DNA of 6,356 bases from Thermodesulfobacteriota bacterium (GCA_028275295.1 JAPWUY010000116.1:1-6356); one strand, 5' to 3'; positions 1-6,356 are shown, numbered from the stretch's first letter. Translations and numbers: made by a program. Notes: a model not told the origin generated them from the sequence alone.

Positions 1-2744
1 CCCTTGAAAGTCCCTTTTATCCTCCTCGCGGTTCCGTTTTCCACAACATCCACGAGGGCCTCCTTCACCACACGGGCGACCTCTGGAGCCAGGAGCCTCT
101 CGGGCTTCCCCTCACCCCTCGTCAGGATGGTCTCGAACGGCGTACCCTTGGCGAAGTGGAGCCATTCCAACCTCTGGGATGGTAGCCTGAGCCCATCGTT
201 CAGGATTATTCCCACCAGCTCAGCCAGAGCTGACGGTTGGTCTGCAGAGGCACCTATTGCTGTGGCGTACGAGGGAACCAGCGATTCGAAGGGATATCCC
301 AATCTCTTCCATGCGGCGTGAATCCTCTGGAAAGCCTCCACCTCCATCATGATGGCCACTCTGCGCTCCTGGGCCCTTCTTCTGCCCGGTCTGAGGAGCC
401 ACCTGTACGCCTCTTGCCTCGCTTGGGTACTGGCTTCCATTATCTCCTTTCTCTCCGCACCTGGCCTGGACTGGAGATACCTCACCAACCACAGCTCCAG
501 GGGATGCACATGGGCCAAGAAGGCCTGATCCGAGAGGTTGAAACGCTTTGGATCGTACAATCTGAACAGGTCCCTCACCATGGAATCCGATATGGAGACG
601 TGGTATAGCCTCTCCCTCAGGAAGTTGCCCAGCTCCTCCACGGTGGCATCTGGTCTGACGAATCTGTAGATGGCAGCCAACCTCTTGGGTGTCTGGGAAG
701 CTCCATGGAGCAAGACCTCCAGGGCCTCATCTGGAGATTTCCCCTTGTACTTTCTCAGGAACTTGGAGAGATATTCCCTTCCCTCTTTGTCCGCAAACTT
801 CTCGAGGTAAGCTCGCCAGTGGGGATCTCCCAGGTGAGAAGCCGCTGTGGCTGTGAGGCCTGTGGCCCTGTAAGTATGGTATTTGACTATATCCCTCATG
901 AGTCTTACGAAGACCAAATTGACAGATCTCCTGAACCCTTCTCTCACGCTCAGAACCTGGCCCTCGTCTTCTGGATCGAAGTTCTGGAAGGTGTGGAGCC
1001 CCCCTCCTGTGAAAAAGGCCTCGCCAGAACTCGCTGAATAGCGTCTTTCCATGGCTGCATCGAGCATTGCTTTCAGGCTTTTGTCCTGTGCCCCCAAAAG
1101 ATATTCCACGGCCCACTGAGTCAGAGGATCCGCCTTCTTGTCCAGCTCCTTGAGAAGCATGTATCCCGGCATTTTCGAATACCGATCATGCAAGGAGGCT
1201 ATGATCTCCAAGTAGTGTACCAGGGTCCTGAGCTTTGCCGTGGAACCCAGGTCCAGTTTTATTCCCTCGTTTATGTTGAAGGGACCCTCGAAGTTGTCCG
1301 TCTGGACCCTGAGCAAGTTCCCCTTGGGGGTCCTCTCATATAGGGTGACGCTGTAGAATACTTTGGACGGATCTCCTTTCTCGAGCAGTCTGTAGCCAGC
1401 GAGGCCAGCTGCCTGCACACTCTTCGTATCCTTGAGCTTGGCCAGGGCCTCTGTCACCTTGTCCTGGAGGGGCCTGTTGAAGGTGCTCATCACCGTCAGA
1501 TCCAACCTGTCAAGCTCATAAAGGCTCCTGATCCCGAGATCATTGAGCAGAACCCTCCGCACCGAATTGGCCGCCTTCCTAGTGAGGAAATCCACTGGCT
1601 CCAATTGCGCAATCCTTTCCCTGAGCTTGGGCCTCACCTCCATGGCAGCCTTGCACATTTCTTCAGGAACTATCTTCGCCTCCGAGAGGAGTTTGAGATA
1701 CCTGTCCGCTAGTTCGTGAAGGGCCTCTCTCTCGGATATCAAGTAATGAGAAGGTCTCCTGTGGGCGAGAAGGAGACTCAGCACCTTTCTGAACTCCAGA
1801 GCTGCATCCCTCATCTCCCTGGCCCCAGCGGTCCTTCCCAAGGACTTCAGGACCTCGTTCGTCCTGTGAAAATCGGCATCGAACCAAGCCCAGAGCCCAT
1901 CCCCGAGGCCTATCACCTCCCCGTATCCGGGAATGGCTGCCAGGGGAATGGAGTTGAGGTAGTCCAGAACGATCCTCTTTCTAGCCTCCCATGTTTCCTC
2001 TCCGGACATGTAAGAACGCAAGGAAGCAGAGACCATCTGCCTTATCTTCTCCAGTGGATTGTCCGTCCTGCCCTCCGGAGAATGGCGAAATTTCTCCAGC
2101 TGGGTTGCCAAGGTGCTTCCCCCAGGACTCTTGCCTCCCCCCCTCAGGACATTACCAAAGGTATCGAGGACAGCCTTGGCGAACCTATCCCATTCCACAG
2201 CGGGGTTCTTCTTGGGATACCCTTCCTCGAAGAGTTCCCTGTTCTCTATGAAAAGGAGCGTTTTCACGATTATCTCCGGGATCTCATCGAAGCTCCTGTA
2301 GACCCTCTGGGGATAGAGCGCGGACCAGATCTCTTTTCCATCCCTGTCGTATATGGTGAGTCCGGCCTGGGTTTTCTCCCTGTAGATGGGAAATACCCCG
2401 TGATCCACTGCTTCCATGAACCTTGGGGAGACCCTACATTGGGCCTTGACCACGTATCCCCTCGCCTTCAGGCTCTCAATCCACTGGGGAAGCATGGAGT
2501 AACCCAATCTCAGGTCATAGGGGCCGGGACCAGGGAACCTTATGGAGTCGCTAGGTCCCTCTGCCATCCAATAGGTCATCTCCCTTGCCAGACGGGAGAA
2601 GGTCCTGGCTTGGATCTCCGAGGTCTTGAGCTCGTAAGACAAAAACCTGTAAACCCCGTATCCTAGCACCGCAATGATCAAACCCAGGACGGCTCTCAAG
2701 AGGAGATATCTCGAAATCCTCCGAATCTTGCCCTTTGTCCTCAT
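1..2744 (-). CDS. Bifunctional penicillin-binding protein (GT51 transglycosylase plus transpeptidase), C-terminus cut by window edge
   Basis: The frame is open without a stop for 914 codons from the ATG at 2744 to the window edge. Residues 1-12 are basic and about 13-36 form one hydrophobic membrane anchor, so the bulk should be periplasmic. A family 51 transglycosylase domain follows: an IENRELF segment with the putative catalytic Glu at 167, then GGST at 208-211 leading into ATQLEKF. The transpeptidase domain has the acylation motif STAK (Ser501, Lys504) and the second motif SVN (607-609). The last residues, with VVENGTARR, closely precede the KTG box in this family, so KTG should lie just outside the window. 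In-frame sequence upstream of the ATG reaches a TGA with no other ATG or GTG between. The role is glycan-chain polymerisation from lipid II and peptide crosslinking. The motifs are divergent from classical PBP1a/1b (TAK rather than TFK; Gln236 where the second transglycosylase Glu is expected). The family is confident; transglycosylase activity is less so. Confidence 0.9.
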   Translation of the reverse strand, partial: MRTKGKIRRISRYLLLRAVLGLIIAVLGYGVYRFLSYELKTSEIQARTFSRLAREMTYWMAEGPSDSIRFPGPGPYDLRLGYSMLPQWIESLKARGYVVKAQCRVSPRFMEAVDHGVFPIYREKTQAGLTIYDRDGKEIWSALYPQRVYRSFDEIPEIIVKTLLFIENRELFEEGYPKKNPAVEWDRFAKAVLDTFGNVLRGGGKSPGGSTLATQLEKFRHSPEGRTDNPLEKIRQMVSASLRSYMSGEETWEARKRIVLDYLNSIPLAAIPGYGEVIGLGDGLWAWFDADFHRTNEVLKSLGRTAGAREMRDAALEFRKVLSLLLAHRRPSHYLISEREALHELADRYLKLLSEAKIVPEEMCKAAMEVRPKLRERIAQLEPVDFLTRKAANSVRRVLLNDLGIRSLYELDRLDLTVMSTFNRPLQDKVTEALAKLKDTKSVQAAGLAGYRLLEKGDPSKVFYSVTLYERTPKGNLLRVQTDNFEGPFNINEGIKLDLGSTAKLRTLVHYLEIIASLHDRYSKMPGYMLLKELDKKADPLTQWAVEYLLGAQDKSLKAMLDAAMERRYSASSGEAFFTGGGLHTFQNFDPEDEGQVLSVREGFRRSVNLVFVRLMRDIVKYHTYRATGLTATAASHLGDPHWRAYLEKFADKEGREYLSKFLRKYKGKSPDEALEVLLHGASQTPKRLAAIYRFVRPDATVEELGNFLRERLYHVSISDSMVRDLFRLYDPKRFNLSDQAFLAHVHPLELWLVRYLQSRPGAERKEIMEASTQARQEAYRWLLRPGRRRAQERRVAIMMEVEAFQRIHAAWKRLGYPFESLVPSYATAIGASADQPSALAELVGIILNDGLRLPSQRLEWLHFAKGTPFETILTRGEGKPERLLAPEVARVVKEALVDVVENGTARRIKGTFK

Positions 2745-2745
2745 A

Positions 2746-2751
2746 CTCTCC
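2746..2751 (-). promoter_or_regulatory. Possible ribosome binding site of the penicillin-binding protein gene
   Basis: GGAGAG lies one base before the ATG at 2744, with GGAG three bases from it. This is closer than the usual 5-9 bases, so initiation may be modest. No alternative ATG or GTG exists in frame between the upstream TGA and this ATG. Confidence 0.4.
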
Positions 2752-2964
2752 AGAAGGGAAATCTGCGACCTGGAAGGCCCTGATGGTCCTCGATGGCCAA
2801 TCGCCTTTTGCCCTCAAGCCCAAAGAGTTCCTTTACACCTCCCCTTTTCCGGCCAAAGAAGAGACCAGAGCTGGAACCAAAACTCAGGGCCTTCTCTCCT
2901 TTGAACCGGATGGGGCCGATGCGTCATCCTATTGGCCCCCGTTATCCAAAGGATCTTGAATCAT

Positions 2965-2993
2965 GGGGGTCAGGGGAAAACCGAACTGCCCCC
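2965..2993. repeat. Inverted repeat, potential stem-loop
   Basis: On the plus strand, GGGGG-T-CAG at 2965-2973 is complementary to CTGCCCCC at 2986-2993. This gives eight pairs with one bulged base and a 12-base loop. No T-run follows on either strand, so it does not look like an intrinsic terminator. Function is unknown. Confidence 0.45.
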
Positions 2994-2997
2994 TCTC

Positions 2998-3031
2998 CCG
3001 AGGCCGAACCCACTTTCGGACTTGGCCTCGG
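2998..3031. repeat. Inverted repeat with perfect 8-bp arms
   Basis: CCGAGGCC at 2998-3005 and GGCCTCGG at 3024-3031 are exact reverse complements separated by 18 bases. On the minus strand an alternative smaller hairpin (CCGAA paired with TTCGG across six bases) uses part of the loop and of one arm, so the two folds are mutually exclusive. No T-run follows on either strand. Confidence 0.5.
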
Positions 3032-3173
3032 AGCCAATGATGATTCTCTTTCTCTCTGGTGTGAACACTCAGTTCGCTCGAGCCCAAGAATTTTCACCCT
3101 TCCCTCGAGCTCCTATCCGGGAACCGAAAAGCGAGCATGGGGCCTTTTTTGGGCTCAGAGCTTTTTTCTTTTC

Positions 3174-4001
3174 TTACGGCTTCTCCAGGGTAGCCAATAT
3201 GTAGCGGCCGCATGCGGCGTAGGCCTCCGCTGCAGCGCATTCTATCTCCATCAAGCGCTCTTGGTCTTCTTGGGACAACTCGGACGGCCTCATTATGGTC
3301 CCAAGGGGATCCTCCTCCAGGCCCGAGCAAACCCCTATCCCTCTCATGGCCAATACCTCGAGCCCCACCTCCCGGCACACCCCGATTATGTCTTCTGGCG
3401 TCTGCCAGGTGTACCAGACTGGTTCGCCCCACAGGTATCCTTCCCTCTTCTCCAGGGCGATCTTGGCTGCCTCCCACCTCCAGCTCCAGACCGTCTGGAG
3501 GAGATTGTAATACTGAGACCTGAAGGAGGCGAATATCACCCCACCAGGCCTGACTACCCTGGCCATATGCGTCATCAAGGGCTTCCAGTGGGGAAAGAAA
3601 AAGCTCACCTCTATGAAAAGTATGGCATCGAAGGAGGCCTCTTCTTGTTTGCTCGTGAAATGCAGGATGTCGTCTTGGACCAATCTCACGTTGGCAAGTC
3701 CCCGGCATCTCTCCTTGGCCCTCTCCAGGGCCTCCCCCACAAGCTCTACCCCTACGACCTCCCCCCCGCATCCCGATGCCCAATGGGCAAGGGGCACTGT
3801 GAAACGACCTTGACCACAACCCAAGTCGAGGATCTTTATCCCTCTTCCAGGAAAGCGCCTGTCGAGTTCTGGGACGATCCAATGGAGGTATTGTCTGGCG
3901 TAATACGCTTCCCCTGGGCTTGTGACCATGTCATATTTCCTCATGGTCTCCCGTATTGCCCTATTGTGGGCGTCTGTGTCCCCGGGAAATCCCTCCCTCA
4001 T
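3174..4001 (-). CDS. Class I SAM-dependent methyltransferase
   Basis: The 275-residue product is a soluble Rossmann-fold methyltransferase. The SAM-binding glycine motif LDLGCGQGRF is at 58-67, the acidic residue ending strand 2 is Glu86 in GVEL, and Asp110-Asp111 fit the adenine-contact position. RVVRPGG at 148-154 is the usual post-strand-4/5 motif of the UbiG/Methyltransf_11-like group. The C-terminal part (about 160-275) is rich in Trp and Tyr (VWSWRWEAAK, WGEPVWYTW) and may form the acceptor site. The frame extends upstream to an ATG at 4085, but that start lacks a ribosome binding site and would overlap the preceding glycosyltransferase by 74 bases. The ATG at 4001 has GAGG eight bases upstream and sits 10 bases after the glycosyltransferase stop, so I chose it. 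Position in a glycosyltransferase operon suggests methylation of a sugar or of the glycan being built. That substrate is inferred; the sequence alone does not separate O-, N- or C-methylation. Confidence 0.88.
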   Translation of the reverse strand: MREGFPGDTDAHNRAIRETMRKYDMVTSPGEAYYARQYLHWIVPELDRRFPGRGIKILDLGCGQGRFTVPLAHWASGCGGEVVGVELVGEALERAKERCRGLANVRLVQDDILHFTSKQEEASFDAILFIEVSFFFPHWKPLMTHMARVVRPGGVIFASFRSQYYNLLQTVWSWRWEAAKIALEKREGYLWGEPVWYTWQTPEDIIGVCREVGLEVLAMRGIGVCSGLEEDPLGTIMRPSELSQEDQERLMEIECAAAEAYAACGRYILATLEKP

Positions 4002-4009
4002 GACCCCTG

Positions 4010-4013
4010 CCTC
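4010..4013 (-). promoter_or_regulatory. Ribosome binding site deciding the methyltransferase start
   Basis: GAGG, read on the minus strand, overlaps the TGA stop of the preceding glycosyltransferase and lies eight bases before the ATG at 4001. The alternative ATG at 4085 has only C-rich sequence in front of it. The overlap of stop codon and binding site fits translational coupling. Confidence 0.6.
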
Positions 4014-5217
4014 ACTTTGAGCCCAGAGAGACCCCTTCTTCTCGGATACGTCGTCTTTTTTCCCGTAGGCCAAGTTCCACGCCATCGGGGGCCGTATTCA
4101 GGTTGAATACAGCGACCCTCTCGTTTTCGAGTAGGCATCTATAGTGGTCTCTCAGGTATTTGGAAAAAGCTGGGTATATGCCGAACCACCAATACGAGGA
4201 CCAAACGACCGCCAAGAAGCTAGCTCCCTCACCGATCATCTCCTCGAGTGCAGCTATTGCGGTCTTGTCGTCCCCGGGTGGCCCCCAGTACTTCCCTTTT
4301 CGCTCCAACAAATATCTCCTCAAACGGCCTGGCAAGACCTCCCCAGTTCCCCAAAAATCATCGTCCACCAGTATGTAACTGGCCCCAGGGGGAATGACCT
4401 GCTCCAAATCCCTCAGGGCCCGCTCCACCCTCCTCCACCAAGCTTTCCGCTTCAGGGAAGTGACATTGACCCTTATCCCCATGGCCCTCGCATGTCTGGC
4501 GAGGGCACTGAGAGACCCATCCCACATCTTGAGGAACAGAGAGAGTCTCTCCTGATAAGGCCTCTGGAGGGTATACTTCTCTGTGTGGATCCTATAAAGC
4601 CCCTGTGGCTGCGGTGTGGCCTTGATGAGTCCGTAGAGAGGCGCCAGGGTTGCAAGGTAAAGATCCCCTCCTCCCAGCCGGAAGATATCTTCGGGTATGG
4701 GCATAGCTATTTCCAGGAACTCTCTTTTCCAGGCATTGCCGCTCGTTGGGGGAAAGTGGTGAGGGCCTTCCCTCAGCAGGTCCTCCTTGAGATCTCCCTC
4801 CGCAACCCAGTCGGGAGGTACCCTCTTTCGCATTACCCTGCTTTCTGAGTCCATGGTCCACATCTGCCACCTGACATTGCAGACAGCCTCATTGCTGGCA
4901 AGCTCCACAACCTGCTCCACGGCATCTGGCAAGAGTGCATCATCGGAATCTAGGAATATGACGATATGCCCCTTGCTTAATCTGAATCCGAGATTCAAAG
5001 CTGAGGCATGCCCGCGATTTTCCTTGAACACCGCCCGGATGGCATCACCATAGCTCCTGAGGATCTGGGGAGACTCATCCGTTGAGCCGTCATCCACCAC
5101 TATGACCTCTATCTCTGGGTAAGTCTGTTGAAGACAACTGTCTATGGCCTCTCTCAGGTAACGGGCGTAGTTGTAGCTGCTTATCACTATGCTCACTAGG
5201 GGCTCGCTTTCCATCAT
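4012..5217 (-). CDS. Family 2 glycosyltransferase with an extra C-terminal domain
   Basis: The 401-residue product begins with a GT-A fold inverting glycosyltransferase domain (about 6-215): PLVSIVISSYNY at the first strand, the nucleotide-sugar loop VDDGSTDES at 41-49, and the metal-binding DSD at 90-92. PPTSGNAW (156-163) is an acceptor-side motif seen in many GT2 enzymes. No membrane segment is evident, so the protein is probably cytoplasmic or peripheral. After a basic helical linker, residues about 267-373 form a second domain shared with the upstream paralogue, with LVDDDFW, ERKGKYWGPP, GAS, SSYWW and ERVAVF as landmarks. A basic tail (REKRRRIREE) closes the protein. The open frame reaches 5376, but that stretch overlaps the previous gene. 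Tandem ATGs at 5217 and 5214 follow an AGGG by three and six bases. I report the first, though the second has better spacing. Donor and acceptor sugars are not predictable. Confidence 0.88.
   Translation of the reverse strand: MMESEPLVSIVISSYNYARYLREAIDSCLQQTYPEIEVIVVDDGSTDESPQILRSYGDAIRAVFKENRGHASALNLGFRLSKGHIVIFLDSDDALLPDAVEQVVELASNEAVCNVRWQMWTMDSESRVMRKRVPPDWVAEGDLKEDLLREGPHHFPPTSGNAWKREFLEIAMPIPEDIFRLGGGDLYLATLAPLYGLIKATPQPQGLYRIHTEKYTLQRPYQERLSLFLKMWDGSLSALARHARAMGIRVNVTSLKRKAWWRRVERALRDLEQVIPPGASYILVDDDFWGTGEVLPGRLRRYLLERKGKYWGPPGDDKTAIAALEEMIGEGASFLAVVWSSYWWFGIYPAFSKYLRDHYRCLLENERVAVFNLNTAPDGVELGLREKRRRIREEGVSLGSK
4099..4419 (-). other. C-terminal domain shared by the two glycosyltransferases (copy in the second enzyme)
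   Basis: Residues 267-373 of the second glycosyltransferase align end to end with residues 241-347 of the first, at roughly 40 per cent identity by eye. Conserved points include ALxDLE, LVDxDxW, LERxGKxWGxP, a GA before a hydrophobic strand, WSxxWW and ERVxVFxL. The pattern of hydrophobic strands and amphipathic helices suggests an alpha/beta domain. I do not recognise a named family. Confidence 0.6.
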
Positions 5218-5220
5218 GGT

Positions 5221-5224
5221 CCCT
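5221..5224 (-). promoter_or_regulatory. Ribosome binding site of the second glycosyltransferase
   Basis: AGGG, read on the minus strand, lies three bases before the ATG at 5217 and six before the adjacent in-frame ATG at 5214. The second spacing is closer to normal, so translation may begin one codon later than annotated. It lies in the 32-base spacer after the first glycosyltransferase. Confidence 0.45.
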
Positions 5225-5249
5225 ATGTACCCCAAAGGGCCTCTCCCAA

Positions 5250-6311
5250 TCAAGACCCTTTTGGTGGGTGCAAGTGGAACACCTTCACCCTTTCCGTGGT
5301 CACGATCTTGGAGGAATTCCTTTCCAGGAAGCTCGCTAACCCCTTGTAATAATCCAGCCACCAGAATGTAGACCAACTGAAGACAACGTACCTGGCCCCT
5401 TGAACCATCATCCTCTCGAGCTCCCGGACGGCCACCTGGTCATTTTCGGGTAGGCCCCAAAACTTTCCCTCTCTTTCCAGAAAGGGAAGCACTTTCCTTC
5501 CAGCCCACTGGGGTCCAGCACACCAGTGATCCTCATCCACCAGGACCATGGTGCTCCCCTGGGGGACCTCCTTCTCGAGATCCTCCAGGGCCTGGGCCAA
5601 CATGTGAAACCACGAGTTCCCTCTGGCCTTCTCGAGATCGCATGGGATCTCGAGTCTTCTGGACCAATTCTCCAGTTCCTGGAAGTAAAAATCGAATTCC
5701 TCGACCCCTATTCGCACTCTCTCTTCCAATGGCCTATTGGCGAACCAGTTGCGGGAATGCCATCTATAGATTCCCAGAGGCTCGTCGAGTTCCCTCACCT
5801 CTCCCACAAGGGGCAGGATCGTCCATAGAAAACCATCTATTCCGTATCTCTTCTCGGGCTTGGGAAGGGGAAAAACCATCTCCAAGGCCCACCTTGCCCA
5901 TGCATGACCGGCCTTCTGAGCTATCTTCCCTGTGTGAATTCCAACTTCATCCACTACCTTGAGGGGCCAGTCCACCTCGACCACACTTGTTTCTCGGAAG
6001 GCCTGGACAAAGGTCTGGACAGCATTGGGAAAGAGGGCATCATCAGCATCGAGAAAACATATTATCTCCCCCTCGATCAGGGGAAATGCTGCATTCACGG
6101 CCGAGACGATCCCCCCATTTTCCTTGAAAAGGACTTTTGCACTCCCCTCGAAGGAGTGGATGATCTCCCTGGAGTTGTCCGTTGACCCATCGTCCACAAC
6201 GATGAGCTCCACTTTCTCGTATGTCTGATTCGAAACACTCCTCAAGCACTCCCCGAGAAAAGGGGCGTAATTGTAGTTGGTCACCACAATGCTCACGAGG
6301 GGATCTCTCAC
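5250..6311 (-). CDS. Family 2 glycosyltransferase, paralogue of its downstream neighbour, with the same extra C-terminal domain
   Basis: The 353-residue product has a GT-A catalytic domain at about 4-190: PLVSIVVTNYNY, the nucleotide-sugar loop VDDGSTDNS (39-47), the DxD-type metal motif DAD (88-90) and FKENGG (62-67). Residues 241-347 form the C-terminal domain shared with the next gene (LVDEDHW, LEREGKFWGLP, GARYVV, STFWW). Compared with that neighbour it lacks about 23 residues just before GHAW (135-138), including the PPTS part of the acceptor-side motif. The start is a GTG whose last two bases begin the TGA of an upstream frame. The frame stays open beyond it to the window edge, but residues before the GTG do not resemble a GT2 N-terminus, and PLVSIVV falls at the usual distance from it. 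The likely role is sugar transfer in glycan assembly; specificity is unknown, and the missing segment may alter the acceptor. Confidence 0.88.
   Translation of the reverse strand: MRDPLVSIVVTNYNYAPFLGECLRSVSNQTYEKVELIVVDDGSTDNSREIIHSFEGSAKVLFKENGGIVSAVNAAFPLIEGEIICFLDADDALFPNAVQTFVQAFRETSVVEVDWPLKVVDEVGIHTGKIAQKAGHAWARWALEMVFPLPKPEKRYGIDGFLWTILPLVGEVRELDEPLGIYRWHSRNWFANRPLEERVRIGVEEFDFYFQELENWSRRLEIPCDLEKARGNSWFHMLAQALEDLEKEVPQGSTMVLVDEDHWCAGPQWAGRKVLPFLEREGKFWGLPENDQVAVRELERMMVQGARYVVFSWSTFWWLDYYKGLASFLERNSSKIVTTERVKVFHLHPPKGS
5271..5591 (-). other. C-terminal domain shared by the two glycosyltransferases (copy in the first enzyme)
   Basis: Residues 241-347 follow the catalytic domain after a helical linker containing LENWSRRLEIP. 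The domain holds a buried-strand segment STMVLVDEDHW, a conserved LERxGKxWG turn, a helix AVRELERMM, and a second strand ending in WSTFWW. Both paralogues keep these landmarks and vary between them, which implies the domain is functional and not a leftover linker. Confidence 0.6.
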
Positions 6312-6356
6312 AGCACGCTTTCCGCCTTCTTCGTGGTATCCATTTGGATCTCGTAA
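6308..6356 (-). CDS. C-terminal tail of an upstream gene, cut by the window edge
   Basis: One frame entering the window reads YEIQMDTTKKAESVL and then TGA at 6308-6310. That stop overlaps the GTG start of the glycosyltransferase as GTGA, a common arrangement for coupled operon genes. Only 15 residues are visible, so the product cannot be named, and the call rests on this junction. The alternative is that the glycosyltransferase frame itself continues upstream. Confidence 0.4.
   Translation of the reverse strand, partial: YEIQMDTTKKAESVL

Larger units (their letters stand above)
2745..3173. other. Gene-free region between the methyltransferase and the penicillin-binding protein gene
   Basis: These 429 bases contain no open frame I would defend on either strand. 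The region is the 3' flank of the sugar operon and the 5' flank of the penicillin-binding protein gene. It holds two adjacent imperfect GC-rich inverted repeats (2965-2993 and 2998-3031). On the minus strand the methyltransferase stop is followed by A-rich, not T-rich, sequence, so there is no clear intrinsic terminator there. I could not find a convincing sigma70 -35/-10 pair at good spacing. A promoter for the downstream gene is expected from the gap length, but this is inference. Confidence 0.7.

Noticed and set aside
1716..2666. Plus-strand open frame of 316 codons
   Set aside because: It is antisense to the transglycosylase part of the penicillin-binding protein, whose motifs are unmistakable. 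The translation shows no domain and is low-complexity Pro/Gly/Leu-rich.
2551..2823. Minus-strand 90-codon frame with a TTG start, preceded by a strong GGGGAGG
   Set aside because: The purine-rich site is about 13 bases from the TTG, too far for a normal ribosome binding site. Most of the frame overlaps the penicillin-binding protein gene, and the product has no recognisable features.
2814..2927. Minus-strand 37-residue frame (ATG at 2927) inside the gap
   Set aside because: There is no convincing ribosome binding site, its Trp/Arg/Pro-rich translation has no membrane segment or motif, and nothing supports conservation.
3140..3173. T-runs on the plus strand near GGGCTCAGAGC, resembling a terminator
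   Set aside because: The possible stems are only three or four pairs. The T-runs would serve plus-strand transcription, and no plus-strand gene ends here; on the coding (minus) strand they are A-runs.
3094..3882. Minus-strand open frame of 262 codons
   Set aside because: It overlaps the methyltransferase in another frame on the same strand. Its translation is Arg/Gly-rich without motifs, while the chosen frame has a full set of methyltransferase motifs.
4002..4085. N-terminal extension of the methyltransferase from the ATG at 4085
   Set aside because: It would overlap the glycosyltransferase by 74 bases and lacks a ribosome binding site, whereas the ATG at 4001 has one at good spacing.
2793..4106. 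Long plus-strand open frame of 437 codons
   Set aside because: It lies opposite the methyltransferase, which has clear SAM-binding motifs, and runs through the gene-free gap. Its translation is Pro/Leu/Ser-rich with no recognisable domain, as expected for an antisense shadow in GC-rich DNA.
4144..4848. Plus-strand open frame of 234 codons
   Set aside because: It is antisense to the second glycosyltransferase and has no recognisable motif.

Overview
The window is a bacterial chromosome segment whose genes all lie on the minus strand. It holds the end of a surface-sugar biosynthesis operon followed by a large, incomplete penicillin-binding protein gene. Reading in the direction of transcription (right to left), the order is: the last 15 codons of an unidentified upstream gene (6308-6356), a family 2 glycosyltransferase (5250-6311), a second family 2 glycosyltransferase related to it (4012-5217), a class I SAM-dependent methyltransferase (3174-4001), a gene-free gap of about 430 bases (2745-3173), and a membrane-anchored transglycosylase/transpeptidase (1-2744) whose C-terminus lies outside the window.

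The first four genes are packed like an operon: a four-base stop/start overlap, then a 32-base spacer, then a 10-base spacer. The two glycosyltransferases are tandem paralogues. Each has an N-terminal GT-A catalytic domain and the same extra C-terminal alpha/beta-like domain of roughly 105 residues, which I cannot assign to a named family. With the methyltransferase, they probably build and decorate a cell-surface glycan or a glycosylated small molecule; the actual substrates cannot be read from the sequence. The penicillin-binding protein has a longer untranslated region in front of it and probably its own transcriptional control. It belongs to a divergent class of bifunctional peptidoglycan synthases in which several standard family 51 transglycosylase motif residues differ.

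The organism looks like a Gram-negative-type bacterium of moderate to high GC. Arginine is coded mostly by AGG/AGA rather than CGN, and isoleucine ATA is common, a bias often seen in thermophiles. A Desulfobacterota-like or related lineage is a guess only. I saw no tRNA, rRNA, CRISPR array, insertion sequence or attachment site. The large open frames on the plus strand (for example 2793-4106 and 1716-2666) lie opposite convincing minus-strand genes and are treated as shadows.
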